DNA of 64,000 bases from Ruegeria arenilitoris (GTDB taxonomy: Bacteria; Pseudomonadota; Alphaproteobacteria; Rhodobacterales; Rhodobacteraceae), in NCBI RefSeq assembly GCF_042675705.1, contig NZ_JBHTJJ010000006.1. One strand, written 5' to 3'. Of the stretch, positions 43,047 through 50,377 are shown in pieces (positions within the stretch are counted from its first letter, which is position 1; every line of letters begins with the position of its first letter). The notes beneath the pieces were generated by a model. That model searched no databases. It saw only the letters and a program-made list of their open reading frames with translations, and was not told the origin of the DNA. The position numbers and the translations under genes are program-made.

Positions 43047-44482
43047 CCCTGCGCTTGCGGGATCTGGGCTGGGCCTGGAGCCTGGGTGCGTTTGCTGCCG
43101 GGTTGCTGGCGGCAGGACTGTGGTTTTCATCCGTTCGCAACTGGGACTCCTATCTGACCCGGGCCTATGTTGCCGGGTTCTCGGTCTACGAAGATCTGCG
43201 CACCGGTCGCGCCTCGCATCCCGACGTATTGATCACGCCACTGCCGCCCGAGGCCGCAAGTCTGGCAGAAGCTGGTGAACTCGAGCAGTTGCCCGACCTT
43301 GCAGGACGCCGGTTTCTGACCAACCTGTCCATTCTGACCGACAGCTCCGCACCGCTCAGCGGGCGGAACCTGATGCTTGCGGTCTTGTCCGACCGGCTGG
43401 TCTATCCGGTATCCGACATCGTGTCAGGCAGCGATCAGACCGGGCCGCAGAAGATGGGCAACCTGACACGCCTGCTGGCCACCTATTGCAGCGAACCCAT
43501 TCTGGTGGCCCGGTTCGGACAGGGCGCGTGGCAGAAGATCGACGGTACGCAGGTCTGGGGGTGCGATGCGGCCCCAGCCGACATGCGCCTGCCTGCGATC
43601 TTTCTGGCCATCGTGGCACTTGCGATCATTCTGACATCAGTCGGCAATGTGACAGACAGCTTTTCGCGGTTCTCCCAGTCGCTGCGTGACCGCCGGCGCA
43701 GCGGGGGTCCGGACAGCTACGACATGTCCGGGCCGGCCGAACTGCGCGACATCGTATCGGCGGTCAATACGCATCTTGAGGACGAACGCGCACAGCTGGA
43801 AAAGCGTGCCACGGTCCTGTCCGGCGTCAGCCACGACCTTGGGACGCCAGCGGCCCGCGTGCGTCTGCGCGCGGCGCTGATTCCGGACGCCGAATTGCGA
43901 GAGAAGCTGGAGTCCGATGTCGACCAGATGACGGGCATGATCGAAAGCGTGTTGACCTACACCCGCTCGGAACTGAGCGTCGAGGATCCGCGCCAGATCT
44001 CCCTCACCTCACTGGTCGAGTCGCTGGTTGCCGACTACCAGGACATGGATCTGCCTGTGACCCTGAAACAGGTCGCCCCGGTCGAGGTGGAGGGCGCGGC
44101 GTCGCTCTTCATGTCGCGGCGCGGGCATGGCTCGCTCCCAGAGACCCGCCGCATCCTTGTCATGGCCCGGCCGATCTCATTGAAACGGGCGTTGACGAAC
44201 CTGATCGACAACGCGCTGAAATACGGGCGCCACGCGACGGTTGAACTGGCAACCGACGCGGAAACCGCCACGATTGTCGTCGAAGACAAGGGAACCAACT
44301 TGTCCGTCTCGGATATCGAGGCGCTGATGGCCCCGTTCCGGCGCGGTTCGAACATCGGGTCGTCCGACGGGTTCGGGCTGGGCCTGACAATCGTTGCAAC
44401 CGTGGCAGAGCAGCATGGCGGCTCGCTGCGCTTTGAAGCGGGTGATCAGGGTCTGCGGGCACGGCTGCAGATCCGGCGCTGA
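43043..44482 (+). CDS. Sensor histidine kinase (GtrS-like)
   Basis: The product is 479 residues long. Two membrane helices (about 13-35 and 183-203) bracket a periplasmic sensor of about 145 residues with two Cys. A HAMP-like segment, the dimerisation/H-box SGVSHDLGTPAARVRLRAAL (His about 264) and an ATPase domain follow, with N-box ALTNLIDNALKYG and G2 box DGFGLGLTIV. The G1 box is unusual: VVEDKGTNLS rather than D-x-G-x-G. The H-box has Gly where Arg or Lys is common. Pseudomonas GtrS senses a glucose metabolite in the periplasm; the ligand here is unknown. Confidence 0.88.
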   Translation: MTLRLRDLGWAWSLGAFAAGLLAAGLWFSSVRNWDSYLTRAYVAGFSVYEDLRTGRASHPDVLITPLPPEAASLAEAGELEQLPDLAGRRFLTNLSILTDSSAPLSGRNLMLAVLSDRLVYPVSDIVSGSDQTGPQKMGNLTRLLATYCSEPILVARFGQGAWQKIDGTQVWGCDAAPADMRLPAIFLAIVALAIILTSVGNVTDSFSRFSQSLRDRRRSGGPDSYDMSGPAELRDIVSAVNTHLEDERAQLEKRATVLSGVSHDLGTPAARVRLRAALIPDAELREKLESDVDQMTGMIESVLTYTRSELSVEDPRQISLTSLVESLVADYQDMDLPVTLKQVAPVEVEGAASLFMSRRGHGSLPETRRILVMARPISLKRALTNLIDNALKYGRHATVELATDAETATIVVEDKGTNLSVSDIEALMAPFRRGSNIGSSDGFGLGLTIVATVAEQHGGSLRFEAGDQGLRARLQIRR

Positions 44483-44499
44483 GACCGTCCACACGCAGG

Positions 44500-45231
44500 C
44501 TAGGAATAGCTTCGCACCAAGGCGCTGGCGATCAGGGACCACCCATCCGCAATCACGAAAAACGCCAGTTTGAACGGCAGCGAAACCGTGGCGGGCGGCA
44601 CCATCATCATCCCCATCGACATGAGTACCGCGGCCACTACAAGATCGATGATCAGAAACGGTAGAAATATCAGGAATCCGATCTGGAACGCGCGGGCAAC
44701 CTCGGACAGCATGAACGACGGCATGAGAACCGACAGAGGCGCCTCCGGCGACAGCTCCATCGACGCGGTGTCGGGGCGCAAGGCCGCCATGGCCCGAAAC
44801 GTCTCACCGTCCAGCCGCGCCGCCATGAACTCGCGGAACGGCACCATCGCACGTTCCAATGCAGGCTCTACCGCAAGCGTTTCTTCGACCATCGGGCGGA
44901 TTCCGGTGTCCCAAGCCTGGGCAAAGACCGGCTCCATGATGAAGTAGGTCAGAAACAGCGCCAGGCTGACGATCAGCATGTTGGGCGGGGACTGTTGCAA
45001 TCCGATCCCCTGCCGCAGAATGGCCAGTACCGTGACCAAAAAGGGGAAACAGGTCACCATGATCGCAAGGCCGGGTGCCAGGCTGAGCACCGTGATCAGC
45101 AGGATCAACTGAATGGTTCGCGCCGATATGGATCCGCCGTCGCCCAACGACAGCGACAGCTCCTGAGCCGATCCCACTGCTGGTGTCAGCACAAGGATCG
45201 CCAATGCACACCAGGCCGCCCGACACATCAT
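44500..45231 (-). CDS. fliP: Flagellar biosynthesis protein FliP
   Basis: The product is 243 residues long with a signal peptide (MMCRAAWCALAILVLTPAVGSA) and four membrane helices. FliP signatures are present: LSLAPGLAIMVTCFPFLVTV, ILRQGIGLQQSPPNMLIVSL and PFLIIDLVVAAVLMSMGMMM, with FVIADGWSLIA near the end. FliP forms the core of the export gate with FliQ and FliR, which are not in this window. Its ATG overlaps the fliN stop by 4 bases, so it is the last gene of the fliF-fliH-fliN-fliP operon. Confidence 0.96.
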   Translation of the reverse strand: MMCRAAWCALAILVLTPAVGSAQELSLSLGDGGSISARTIQLILLITVLSLAPGLAIMVTCFPFLVTVLAILRQGIGLQQSPPNMLIVSLALFLTYFIMEPVFAQAWDTGIRPMVEETLAVEPALERAMVPFREFMAARLDGETFRAMAALRPDTASMELSPEAPLSVLMPSFMLSEVARAFQIGFLIFLPFLIIDLVVAAVLMSMGMMMVPPATVSLPFKLAFFVIADGWSLIASALVRSYS

Positions 45232-45515
45232 CCAAGTCCGTTCTGGAAATCCGAAATCTCGGTCAGACGCACCGCCAATTGGCCGGCATTGTCCCCCTCC
45301 ATTTCCTCGAGCAAACCACGGGCGACCAATTGGTCGCCGACATATAGATCCACCGGATCTTCGACCCGTTTGTCCAAGGTCAGAACGGCGTTCTCACCCA
45401 TGCTCAACAGGTCGCGTATCAGGGGGCGCGCCCGACCGACGGAAACCGTCACCTCGATGGGAACGGCTTCGAACGGATTGGGTCTTTCAGGTTTGGATGC
45501 AGGTGCGTCACTCAT
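45228..45515 (-). CDS. fliN: Flagellar motor switch protein FliN (short form)
   Basis: The start at 45515 (MSDAPAS) gives 95 residues, essentially one SpoA/surface-presentation domain: VTVSVGRARPLIRDLLSMGE, DLYVGDQLVARGLLEEMEG and AVRLTEIS. FliN multimerises at the base of the C ring and also docks FliH for export. The frame could extend 26 residues upstream, but that would go deep into fliH. As chosen, the ATG overlaps fliH by 8 bases. Confidence 0.9.
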   Translation of the reverse strand: MSDAPASKPERPNPFEAVPIEVTVSVGRARPLIRDLLSMGENAVLTLDKRVEDPVDLYVGDQLVARGLLEEMEGDNAGQLAVRLTEISDFQNGLG

Positions 45516-46107
45516 TTGACAAAGCCTCTTTTGCCTCAAAAACATATGCGTCGAAAGCGGCGGCGATCGCGTCCAGCAGCGCGGTGCAATCAACCTCGGA
45601 CCGGGCGGTGCCGACCTGCAACCGCGCCTGACCCGGCAGCAACTCGGGGTCCGCGACGACCTTGGGGAGAGGCGTTATGTCGGCGGGCAACATTGCATCG
45701 ACATCCCCTTCAACACCGGGTGGAACCAACAGAAGGATCGGTTGTGCAACCTGCGCCTTGGCCATTTCGCTCAACTGCTCGATCACGCGGGTGGCAAGCC
45801 CCCGATCCAACGCCTGGGGAAGGACGGTCTGAACCAGAGCACTGAACATCGGTTCAAGCGACAAGGTCATCCGGGTCAGAGCTTCCTGGTAGGTGAAGGA
45901 CATGTCGGAGAAAGCCGCCCGCATATCCTCGGTCAGTGCAGCACGACCTTGGGCTTGGGCCTGCAACGCATCCTCCCACCCCGCACCATATCCGCGTTCG
46001 AAAGCGGCGAGCCGCTCTTCCTCCAATGCCTCTTCGTCCAGCAACCGCAGATTCGCGCCGTCGGCCTGAGCCGTGAAATCCTCGAGCAGGTGGGCGATCG
46101 ACATCAC
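45508..46107 (-). CDS. fliH: FliH-like flagellar export/assembly protein
   Basis: The product is 199 residues long. An acidic, helical N-terminal half (LLDEEALEEERLAAFERGYG, then GAGWEDALQAQAQG) is followed by a compact C-terminal domain (about 90-195) with the pattern LALDRGLATRVIEQLS-like helix and PILLLVPPGVEGDVDAML. Position between fliF and fliN and the Gly-x3-Gly-like early helix fit FliH, the regulator of the FliI ATPase. Sequence conservation of FliH is low, so the call relies partly on context. It overlaps fliF by 4 bases. Confidence 0.75.
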   Translation of the reverse strand: MMSIAHLLEDFTAQADGANLRLLDEEALEEERLAAFERGYGAGWEDALQAQAQGRAALTEDMRAAFSDMSFTYQEALTRMTLSLEPMFSALVQTVLPQALDRGLATRVIEQLSEMAKAQVAQPILLLVPPGVEGDVDAMLPADITPLPKVVADPELLPGQARLQVGTARSEVDCTALLDAIAAAFDAYVFEAKEALSNE

Positions 46108-47705
46108 ACCTTCTCCTTGTTTTCTTCCAGCCAGCTCCGCAGAATTTCGACCGTTTCTTCCTGTTTGTCCCCGATCATGGCGCGCAGACGGCCGACCGCA
46201 TCTTCGCTTGCCGACGAGCCAATCGCAGGCACAGAGCCTCCGTTTTCACCCTGGCCGGTGAGAGCGCTGAATTCCTGTCCATCCGCATCCGAGATTTCAC
46301 CGACAAGATATGGCGCGCCGCCATCGGCGGGGGCCGCGGCACTCGGCAAGGCTGGCACTGCGGCCGAACCGGTCAGGATCGGCCGGATCACGAACAGCCC
46401 CATGATCAGCGAGACCATGGCCAACACTGCCATCTGTATCAGCGACATTGTATCCAGATGGAGGCTTTGCCAGACCGAAGCGGTCGCCAATGTTCCCTGC
46501 GGTTCGACATTGGGCAGTTCCAGGGATTTCAGCGTGATGACATCCCCGCGATCCGCGTCGAAGCCCACGGCCGAGGCGACAAGCTCTTCCAGAGCGTCCA
46601 GTTCCGGCTGTGCCATCCGTACAAAAATCTCGGCACCGGTAGCGTCCGTTGTGCGGGTACCGTTGACGAGAACAGCAACCGTCAGGCGTTTGATTGCCCC
46701 GGGCACCCGCAGAACTTCAAGCTCGGTCTCTGAAACCTCATAGTTGATCCGCTCACGGGTTTGCGTGGCTGAAGAATTCGATTCATCGCTGCCATTGCCG
46801 TCCCCGTCCGGCAGGTTGGACGCGACCGTCACATCCGACGACTGATTGCGGGAGGTATCCGACCGTTCCTCGACATCGGTGCTGATTGCGACGCGGCCCT
46901 TGGGGTCGAACCGCCGCTCTCTTATGGTTTCGGTCTCGGTGACCGTGTCGACGCTGACTTCGACCACCGCATTGCCGGGTCCGACGCGCGCCTCGACCAG
47001 CCGCAGGACGCGGTCGCGCAGGACCTTGGCCTTGTCATCGGCAGTGTCGGCGGCGACCGCCGTCTCTTGCGGGCCGATCACGGCGCCGCTGGAATCGATC
47101 ACCGCAACATCCTCGGGCGCGAGGCCGGTCACGGCGGAGGCCACCAGAAAACGGATCGCCTTGGCCTGTTCGACCGTGATCTTGGCCCCGGATGGCACCA
47201 GATAGACCGAAGCGGTTGGCGAAACGCTGGGCTGGAACGGGCTTGTGGACCCGCTGGCAATGTGAACCCGCGCCTGCCCCACATGAGGACTGCTGACGAT
47301 GGTTCGCGCCAGTTCACCCTCCTTGGCTCGCCAATAGGCAGCGTCGAACATCTGCGAGGTCGTACCGAACCCACTCAGCGTGTCCAGCAGCTCATAACCC
47401 CGGTTACCATTTGCAGGCAGACCCTCGCTCGCTAGGGTCATGCGCAACTCGTCGCGTTGCGAGCCCGGAACATAGATTGAGCCGCCACGAATCTCGTAGG
47501 TGACACCGCGTTGATCCAGGGCCCGGACGATATCCCCCGCTGCCCCGCTTTCCAGCCCCGCATAGAGAAGTGTCATGGACGGAGATGTCACCAACCGCGA
47601 CATCGCCAGGACACTCAGGAACACGACGACAGCCGCCCCCGCCACGATGATTTGTTTGCGCCTGCCCAAACTTGCCCAGACAGTTCCGATCTGCTGCACG
47701 CTCAC
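46104..47705 (-). CDS. fliF: Flagellar MS-ring protein FliF
   Basis: The product is 533 residues long. A first membrane helix (about 19-40) precedes the YscJ/FliF ring-building domain (about 44-220: LLYAGLESGAAGDIVRALDQ, ASEGLPANGNRGYELLD, GELARTIVSSPHVGQARVHI). A FliF C-terminal ring domain (about 240-400), a second membrane helix (about 430-450, LIQMAVLAMVSLIMGLFVI) and a FliG-binding tail (AVGRLRAMIGDKQEETVEIL) follow. It is the promoter-proximal gene of a minus-strand flagellar operon, divergent from fliL. Confidence 0.96.
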   Translation of the reverse strand: MSVQQIGTVWASLGRRKQIIVAGAAVVVFLSVLAMSRLVTSPSMTLLYAGLESGAAGDIVRALDQRGVTYEIRGGSIYVPGSQRDELRMTLASEGLPANGNRGYELLDTLSGFGTTSQMFDAAYWRAKEGELARTIVSSPHVGQARVHIASGSTSPFQPSVSPTASVYLVPSGAKITVEQAKAIRFLVASAVTGLAPEDVAVIDSSGAVIGPQETAVAADTADDKAKVLRDRVLRLVEARVGPGNAVVEVSVDTVTETETIRERRFDPKGRVAISTDVEERSDTSRNQSSDVTVASNLPDGDGNGSDESNSSATQTRERINYEVSETELEVLRVPGAIKRLTVAVLVNGTRTTDATGAEIFVRMAQPELDALEELVASAVGFDADRGDVITLKSLELPNVEPQGTLATASVWQSLHLDTMSLIQMAVLAMVSLIMGLFVIRPILTGSAAVPALPSAAAPADGGAPYLVGEISDADGQEFSALTGQGENGGSVPAIGSSASEDAVGRLRAMIGDKQEETVEILRSWLEENKEKV

Positions 47706-47746
47706 CTCCGACTCGCCGACATTCTGTGCGGCTCGTGCCCTGTTTG

Positions 47747-47772
47747 ACCGATTGCCCTTAACAATCGGTTAG
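47747..47772. promoter_or_regulatory. Candidate CtrA-like box and inverted repeat in fliF/fliL promoter region
   Basis: TTAA-N7-TTAG lies at 47758-47772, one base off the CtrA consensus TTAA-N7-TTAA. It overlaps an 8-base inverted repeat, ACCGATTG (47747-47754) with CAATCGGT (47762-47769). In many alphaproteobacteria CtrA controls flagellar operons. The site lies midway between the divergent genes. Confidence 0.45.
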
Positions 47773-47818
47773 TCCCTGCGGGGTTATGACGGGTGCCGAA
47801 CGCAAGAATGAGGACGCC

Positions 47819-48316
47819 ATGACAGACGCGACCGTGGATGAGCCAGAAGGCCCGAAGAAGTCGGGCAAAAAGGGACTGATGATTGGCGCGGTTCTGGCGC
47901 TGCTGGGTGCCGCGGGCGGGTACTATGTGACCTCGTCCGGGCTTTTGGGCAAAGCACCCGAGGCCGAAGGAAAAACAGCGGACAATGCGGACGCCGGAGA
48001 TGCGATCGATGCGTTGCCGGACGTCGGGTTCGTCGACCTGCCGCCCGTGATCGTGTCCGTGAATTCCGGCGATTCGCGCCATCTGAAATTCCACGCTCAA
48101 CTTGAGGTGGCCGTCGGTCACGAGGCCGAGGTGGAAAAGATGATTCCCCGCATCATGGACGTGATGAACGGCTATCTCCGGGCCATCAACCTGTCCGACC
48201 TCGAAGACTCGCTGGCCCTGGTTCGCATCCGCGGGCACCTGCTGCGGCGCATCGGCATCGTCGTTGGCGAAGGTCGGGTACGTGACGTTCTGGTCACGGA
48301 ATTCGTATTGAACTAG
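47819..48316 (+). CDS. fliL: Flagellar basal-body-associated protein FliL
   Basis: ATG 47819 has GAGGA close upstream and gives 165 residues. An N-terminal cytoplasmic Lys-rich tail precedes one membrane helix (about 20-40, GLMIGAVLALLGAAGGYYV). The periplasmic domain (about 70-165) has FVDLPPVIVSVNSGDSRHLK, FHAQLEVAVG and the C-terminal RVRDVLVTEFVLN, as in FliL. FliL surrounds the stator and supports torque or stator recruitment. Its TAG stop lies inside the ribosome site of the next gene. Confidence 0.93.
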   Translation: MTDATVDEPEGPKKSGKKGLMIGAVLALLGAAGGYYVTSSGLLGKAPEAEGKTADNADAGDAIDALPDVGFVDLPPVIVSVNSGDSRHLKFHAQLEVAVGHEAEVEKMIPRIMDVMNGYLRAINLSDLEDSLALVRIRGHLLRRIGIVVGEGRVRDVLVTEFVLN

Positions 48317-48325
48317 GAGGCGAAA

Positions 48326-48880
48326 TTGGAACTGATCTCGGACATTCTGCTGGTCGCCGGCGCCTTGGGGGCCGGGTTGTACTGTTTTGTTCTGGCCCGA
48401 CGCCTCAGGCGGTTCACGGATCTGGAGCGGGGCGTCGGTGGCGCGGTATCCGTTCTGTCCGCACAGGCGGAAGAACTGAAAAAATCCCTGGATGCCGCGC
48501 GGGCGGCATCTGACCAATCCGGACACAAACTGCAGGATCTGACCGAGCGCGCCGAGTCAGTCGCACAGCGGCTTGAGTTGATCATGGCGTCGATGCACGA
48601 CGTGATCCCCGAGGACAAACCCGCGGCTGAAGAGCCTGCAAATTCCTCGGACGAAATCAAAAAGCCGTCACCTCTCGAGGCGGAACCGGTTTCGCTGAAA
48701 GCGGAATCCGGGCCCCAAGCACCCAGGCAACCCGCCGAGCCTGAGGCGGTGGAACAAATGCCATCCAGGCCGGAAGCCGAGGTCAAATCCACCAACGACC
48801 CCGCAGAGGATCCGGGCCCGATTCCCAAGGGCGTGTTGTTCTTCAGGCACAAGGCTCAAGGTAGCGAGGCCCGATCCTGA
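48326..48880 (+). CDS. Uncharacterised flagellar-operon membrane protein with coiled coil
   Basis: TTG 48326 is the start: a perfect AGGAGG (48315-48320) sits 5 bases upstream and overlaps the fliL stop. The 184 residues comprise an N-terminal membrane helix (3-24), a coiled coil (about 30-90, VGGAVSVLSAQAEELKKSLD, then ARAASDQ and LQDLTERAESVAQRLEL), a long Pro/Glu-rich disordered stretch (about 95-165) and a C-terminal IPKGVLFFRHKAQ motif. I know no assigned function. Its place between fliL and motE suggests a motor- or stator-associated role (inference). Confidence 0.8.
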   Translation: MELISDILLVAGALGAGLYCFVLARRLRRFTDLERGVGGAVSVLSAQAEELKKSLDAARAASDQSGHKLQDLTERAESVAQRLELIMASMHDVIPEDKPAAEEPANSSDEIKKPSPLEAEPVSLKAESGPQAPRQPAEPEAVEQMPSRPEAEVKSTNDPAEDPGPIPKGVLFFRHKAQGSEARS

Positions 48881-49461
48881 TGCGCAGCCTGCAACCTGCC
48901 CAACGTCGACCGCGTGGTGGCGTTCTGACCCTCATTTCAGCCTTGATGATCAGTTCCGCCATCATACGGCTGGGGCTGGAGGCTGGGCCGGCTTTGGCAA
49001 GGGGGCCTGACCCCTCGGAACTCTCGGCACACAGTGCCGGCTCGGACGAAAAGCCGGACATGCAAACCTTGCTGACCGAATTGCTGCGTCGGGAAGCGGC
49101 CGTCAAACATCGTGAGAGCGCGCTGCGCGACAGGGAGCGTGCCCTGGAGATTGCCAACGAGGCCATTTCGACGCGTCTCTCTGCTTTGCAAGAGGCCGAG
49201 GCATCGCTGCGCGAGACATTGGCCGTGGCGGACAAGGCGGCTGAAAACGACCTTACCCGTCTGACCGATGTCTATCAGAACATGAAGCCCAAGGACGCCG
49301 CGGCGCTTTTCGAAACGATGGATCCGGTTTTTGCGGCCGGTTTCCTGTCGCGTATGCCGCCTGAGGCTGCTGCGGGTGTGATGGCCGGTCTCAGCCCCGA
49401 GGCCGCCTATACCATAAGCGTCGTAATGGCCGGACGCAACGCCAACGCCCCCACTGAGTAG
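48880..49461 (+). CDS. MotE-like protein (MgtE N-domain-like, motility chaperone type)
   Basis: The ATG overlaps the previous stop by one base (TGATG). The 193 residues have a signal/anchor helix (about 14-34), a coiled coil (about 60-125, REAAVKHRESALRDRERALE) and a C-terminal helical domain (about 130-185) of the MgtE N-terminal type: YQNMKPKDAAALFETMDPVF, AAGFLSRMPPEAAAGVMAGL. In Rhizobium the related MotE is a periplasmic chaperone for MotC. No motC is seen here, so the client may differ. Confidence 0.82.
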   Translation: MRSLQPAQRRPRGGVLTLISALMISSAIIRLGLEAGPALARGPDPSELSAHSAGSDEKPDMQTLLTELLRREAAVKHRESALRDRERALEIANEAISTRLSALQEAEASLRETLAVADKAAENDLTRLTDVYQNMKPKDAAALFETMDPVFAAGFLSRMPPEAAAGVMAGLSPEAAYTISVVMAGRNANAPTE

Positions 49462-49507
49462 CCGCCATGAGCCCCACCCTCAAAGACCGCTCTGCCGGAG
49501 AGACCAC

Positions 49508-50377
49508 ATGATCGGAATTCTTGGAATCGTCTTTATTTTCGTAATGGTGTTCGGCGGCTACCTCGCCGCCGGCGGCAAGATGGCGATCATCCTCAAATCT
49601 CTGCCGTTCGAGATGATGATGATCGGCGGGGCCGCCATCGGCGCCTTTCTGATCAGCAATGACCTGTCGGCGGTCAAACACACGATCAAGGATCTGGGCA
49701 AGGTTTTCAAAGGCCCGAAATGGAAGCCCGAAGACTACCGCGATCTGCTGTGCCTTTTGTTCTCGCTGATCCGGCTTGCCCGTTCAAATCCGGTCGAGGT
49801 CGAGCAGCATATCGAAGACCCTGAAAATTCGACAATTTTTGCGACCTTCCCCAGGATACAGGCGGACAAAGAGGCGGTGGACCTGATTTGCGACACCATG
49901 CGGTCGGCGGCGATGAACTATGACGATCCACATCAGGTTGAAGAGGTTCTGGAAAAGCGGATGGATGCCAATTTCCACCATGCCATGCATTCCAGCCACG
50001 CCCTGCAAACTGTGGCGGACGGGTTGCCGGCACTGGGGATCGTCGCGGCCGTTCTGGGCGTGATCAAGACCATGGGCTCGATCGACCAACCGCCCGAGGT
50101 CTTGGGCAAGTTGATCGGTGGTGCCCTTGTCGGGACTTTCTTGGGCGTCTTTCTGGCCTACGGGCTGGTCGGCCCCTTCGCCGGAAAGCTGAAAGCGGTC
50201 GTGGAGGAAGACAATCACTTTTATCAACTGATCCGGGAAGTTCTGGTTGCCAACTTGCACAATCACAACCCCGCAATGTGTATCGAGGTTGGTCGCCAGA
50301 ACACGCCGACCCACAATCGCCCCGGCTTCACCGAATTGGAGGAAGCCTTGAAAGAGATCAAGCAGGCGGCAGCATGA
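49508..50377 (+). CDS. motA: Flagellar motor stator protein MotA
   Basis: The product is 289 residues long. Four membrane helices (about 1-20, 33-50, 170-190, 203-223) and a large cytoplasmic loop match MotA. The conserved N-terminal GYLAAGGKM, IGGAAIGAFLISN and the pore-side ADGLPALGIVAAVLGVIKTM, then LGKLIGGALVGTFLGVFLAYG, are clear. MotA forms a proton-driven ring around MotB, which is not encoded in the window. The ATG of the next gene overlaps its stop (ATGA). Confidence 0.95.
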   Translation: MIGILGIVFIFVMVFGGYLAAGGKMAIILKSLPFEMMMIGGAAIGAFLISNDLSAVKHTIKDLGKVFKGPKWKPEDYRDLLCLLFSLIRLARSNPVEVEQHIEDPENSTIFATFPRIQADKEAVDLICDTMRSAAMNYDDPHQVEEVLEKRMDANFHHAMHSSHALQTVADGLPALGIVAAVLGVIKTMGSIDQPPEVLGKLIGGALVGTFLGVFLAYGLVGPFAGKLKAVVEEDNHFYQLIREVLVANLHNHNPAMCIEVGRQNTPTHNRPGFTELEEALKEIKQAAA

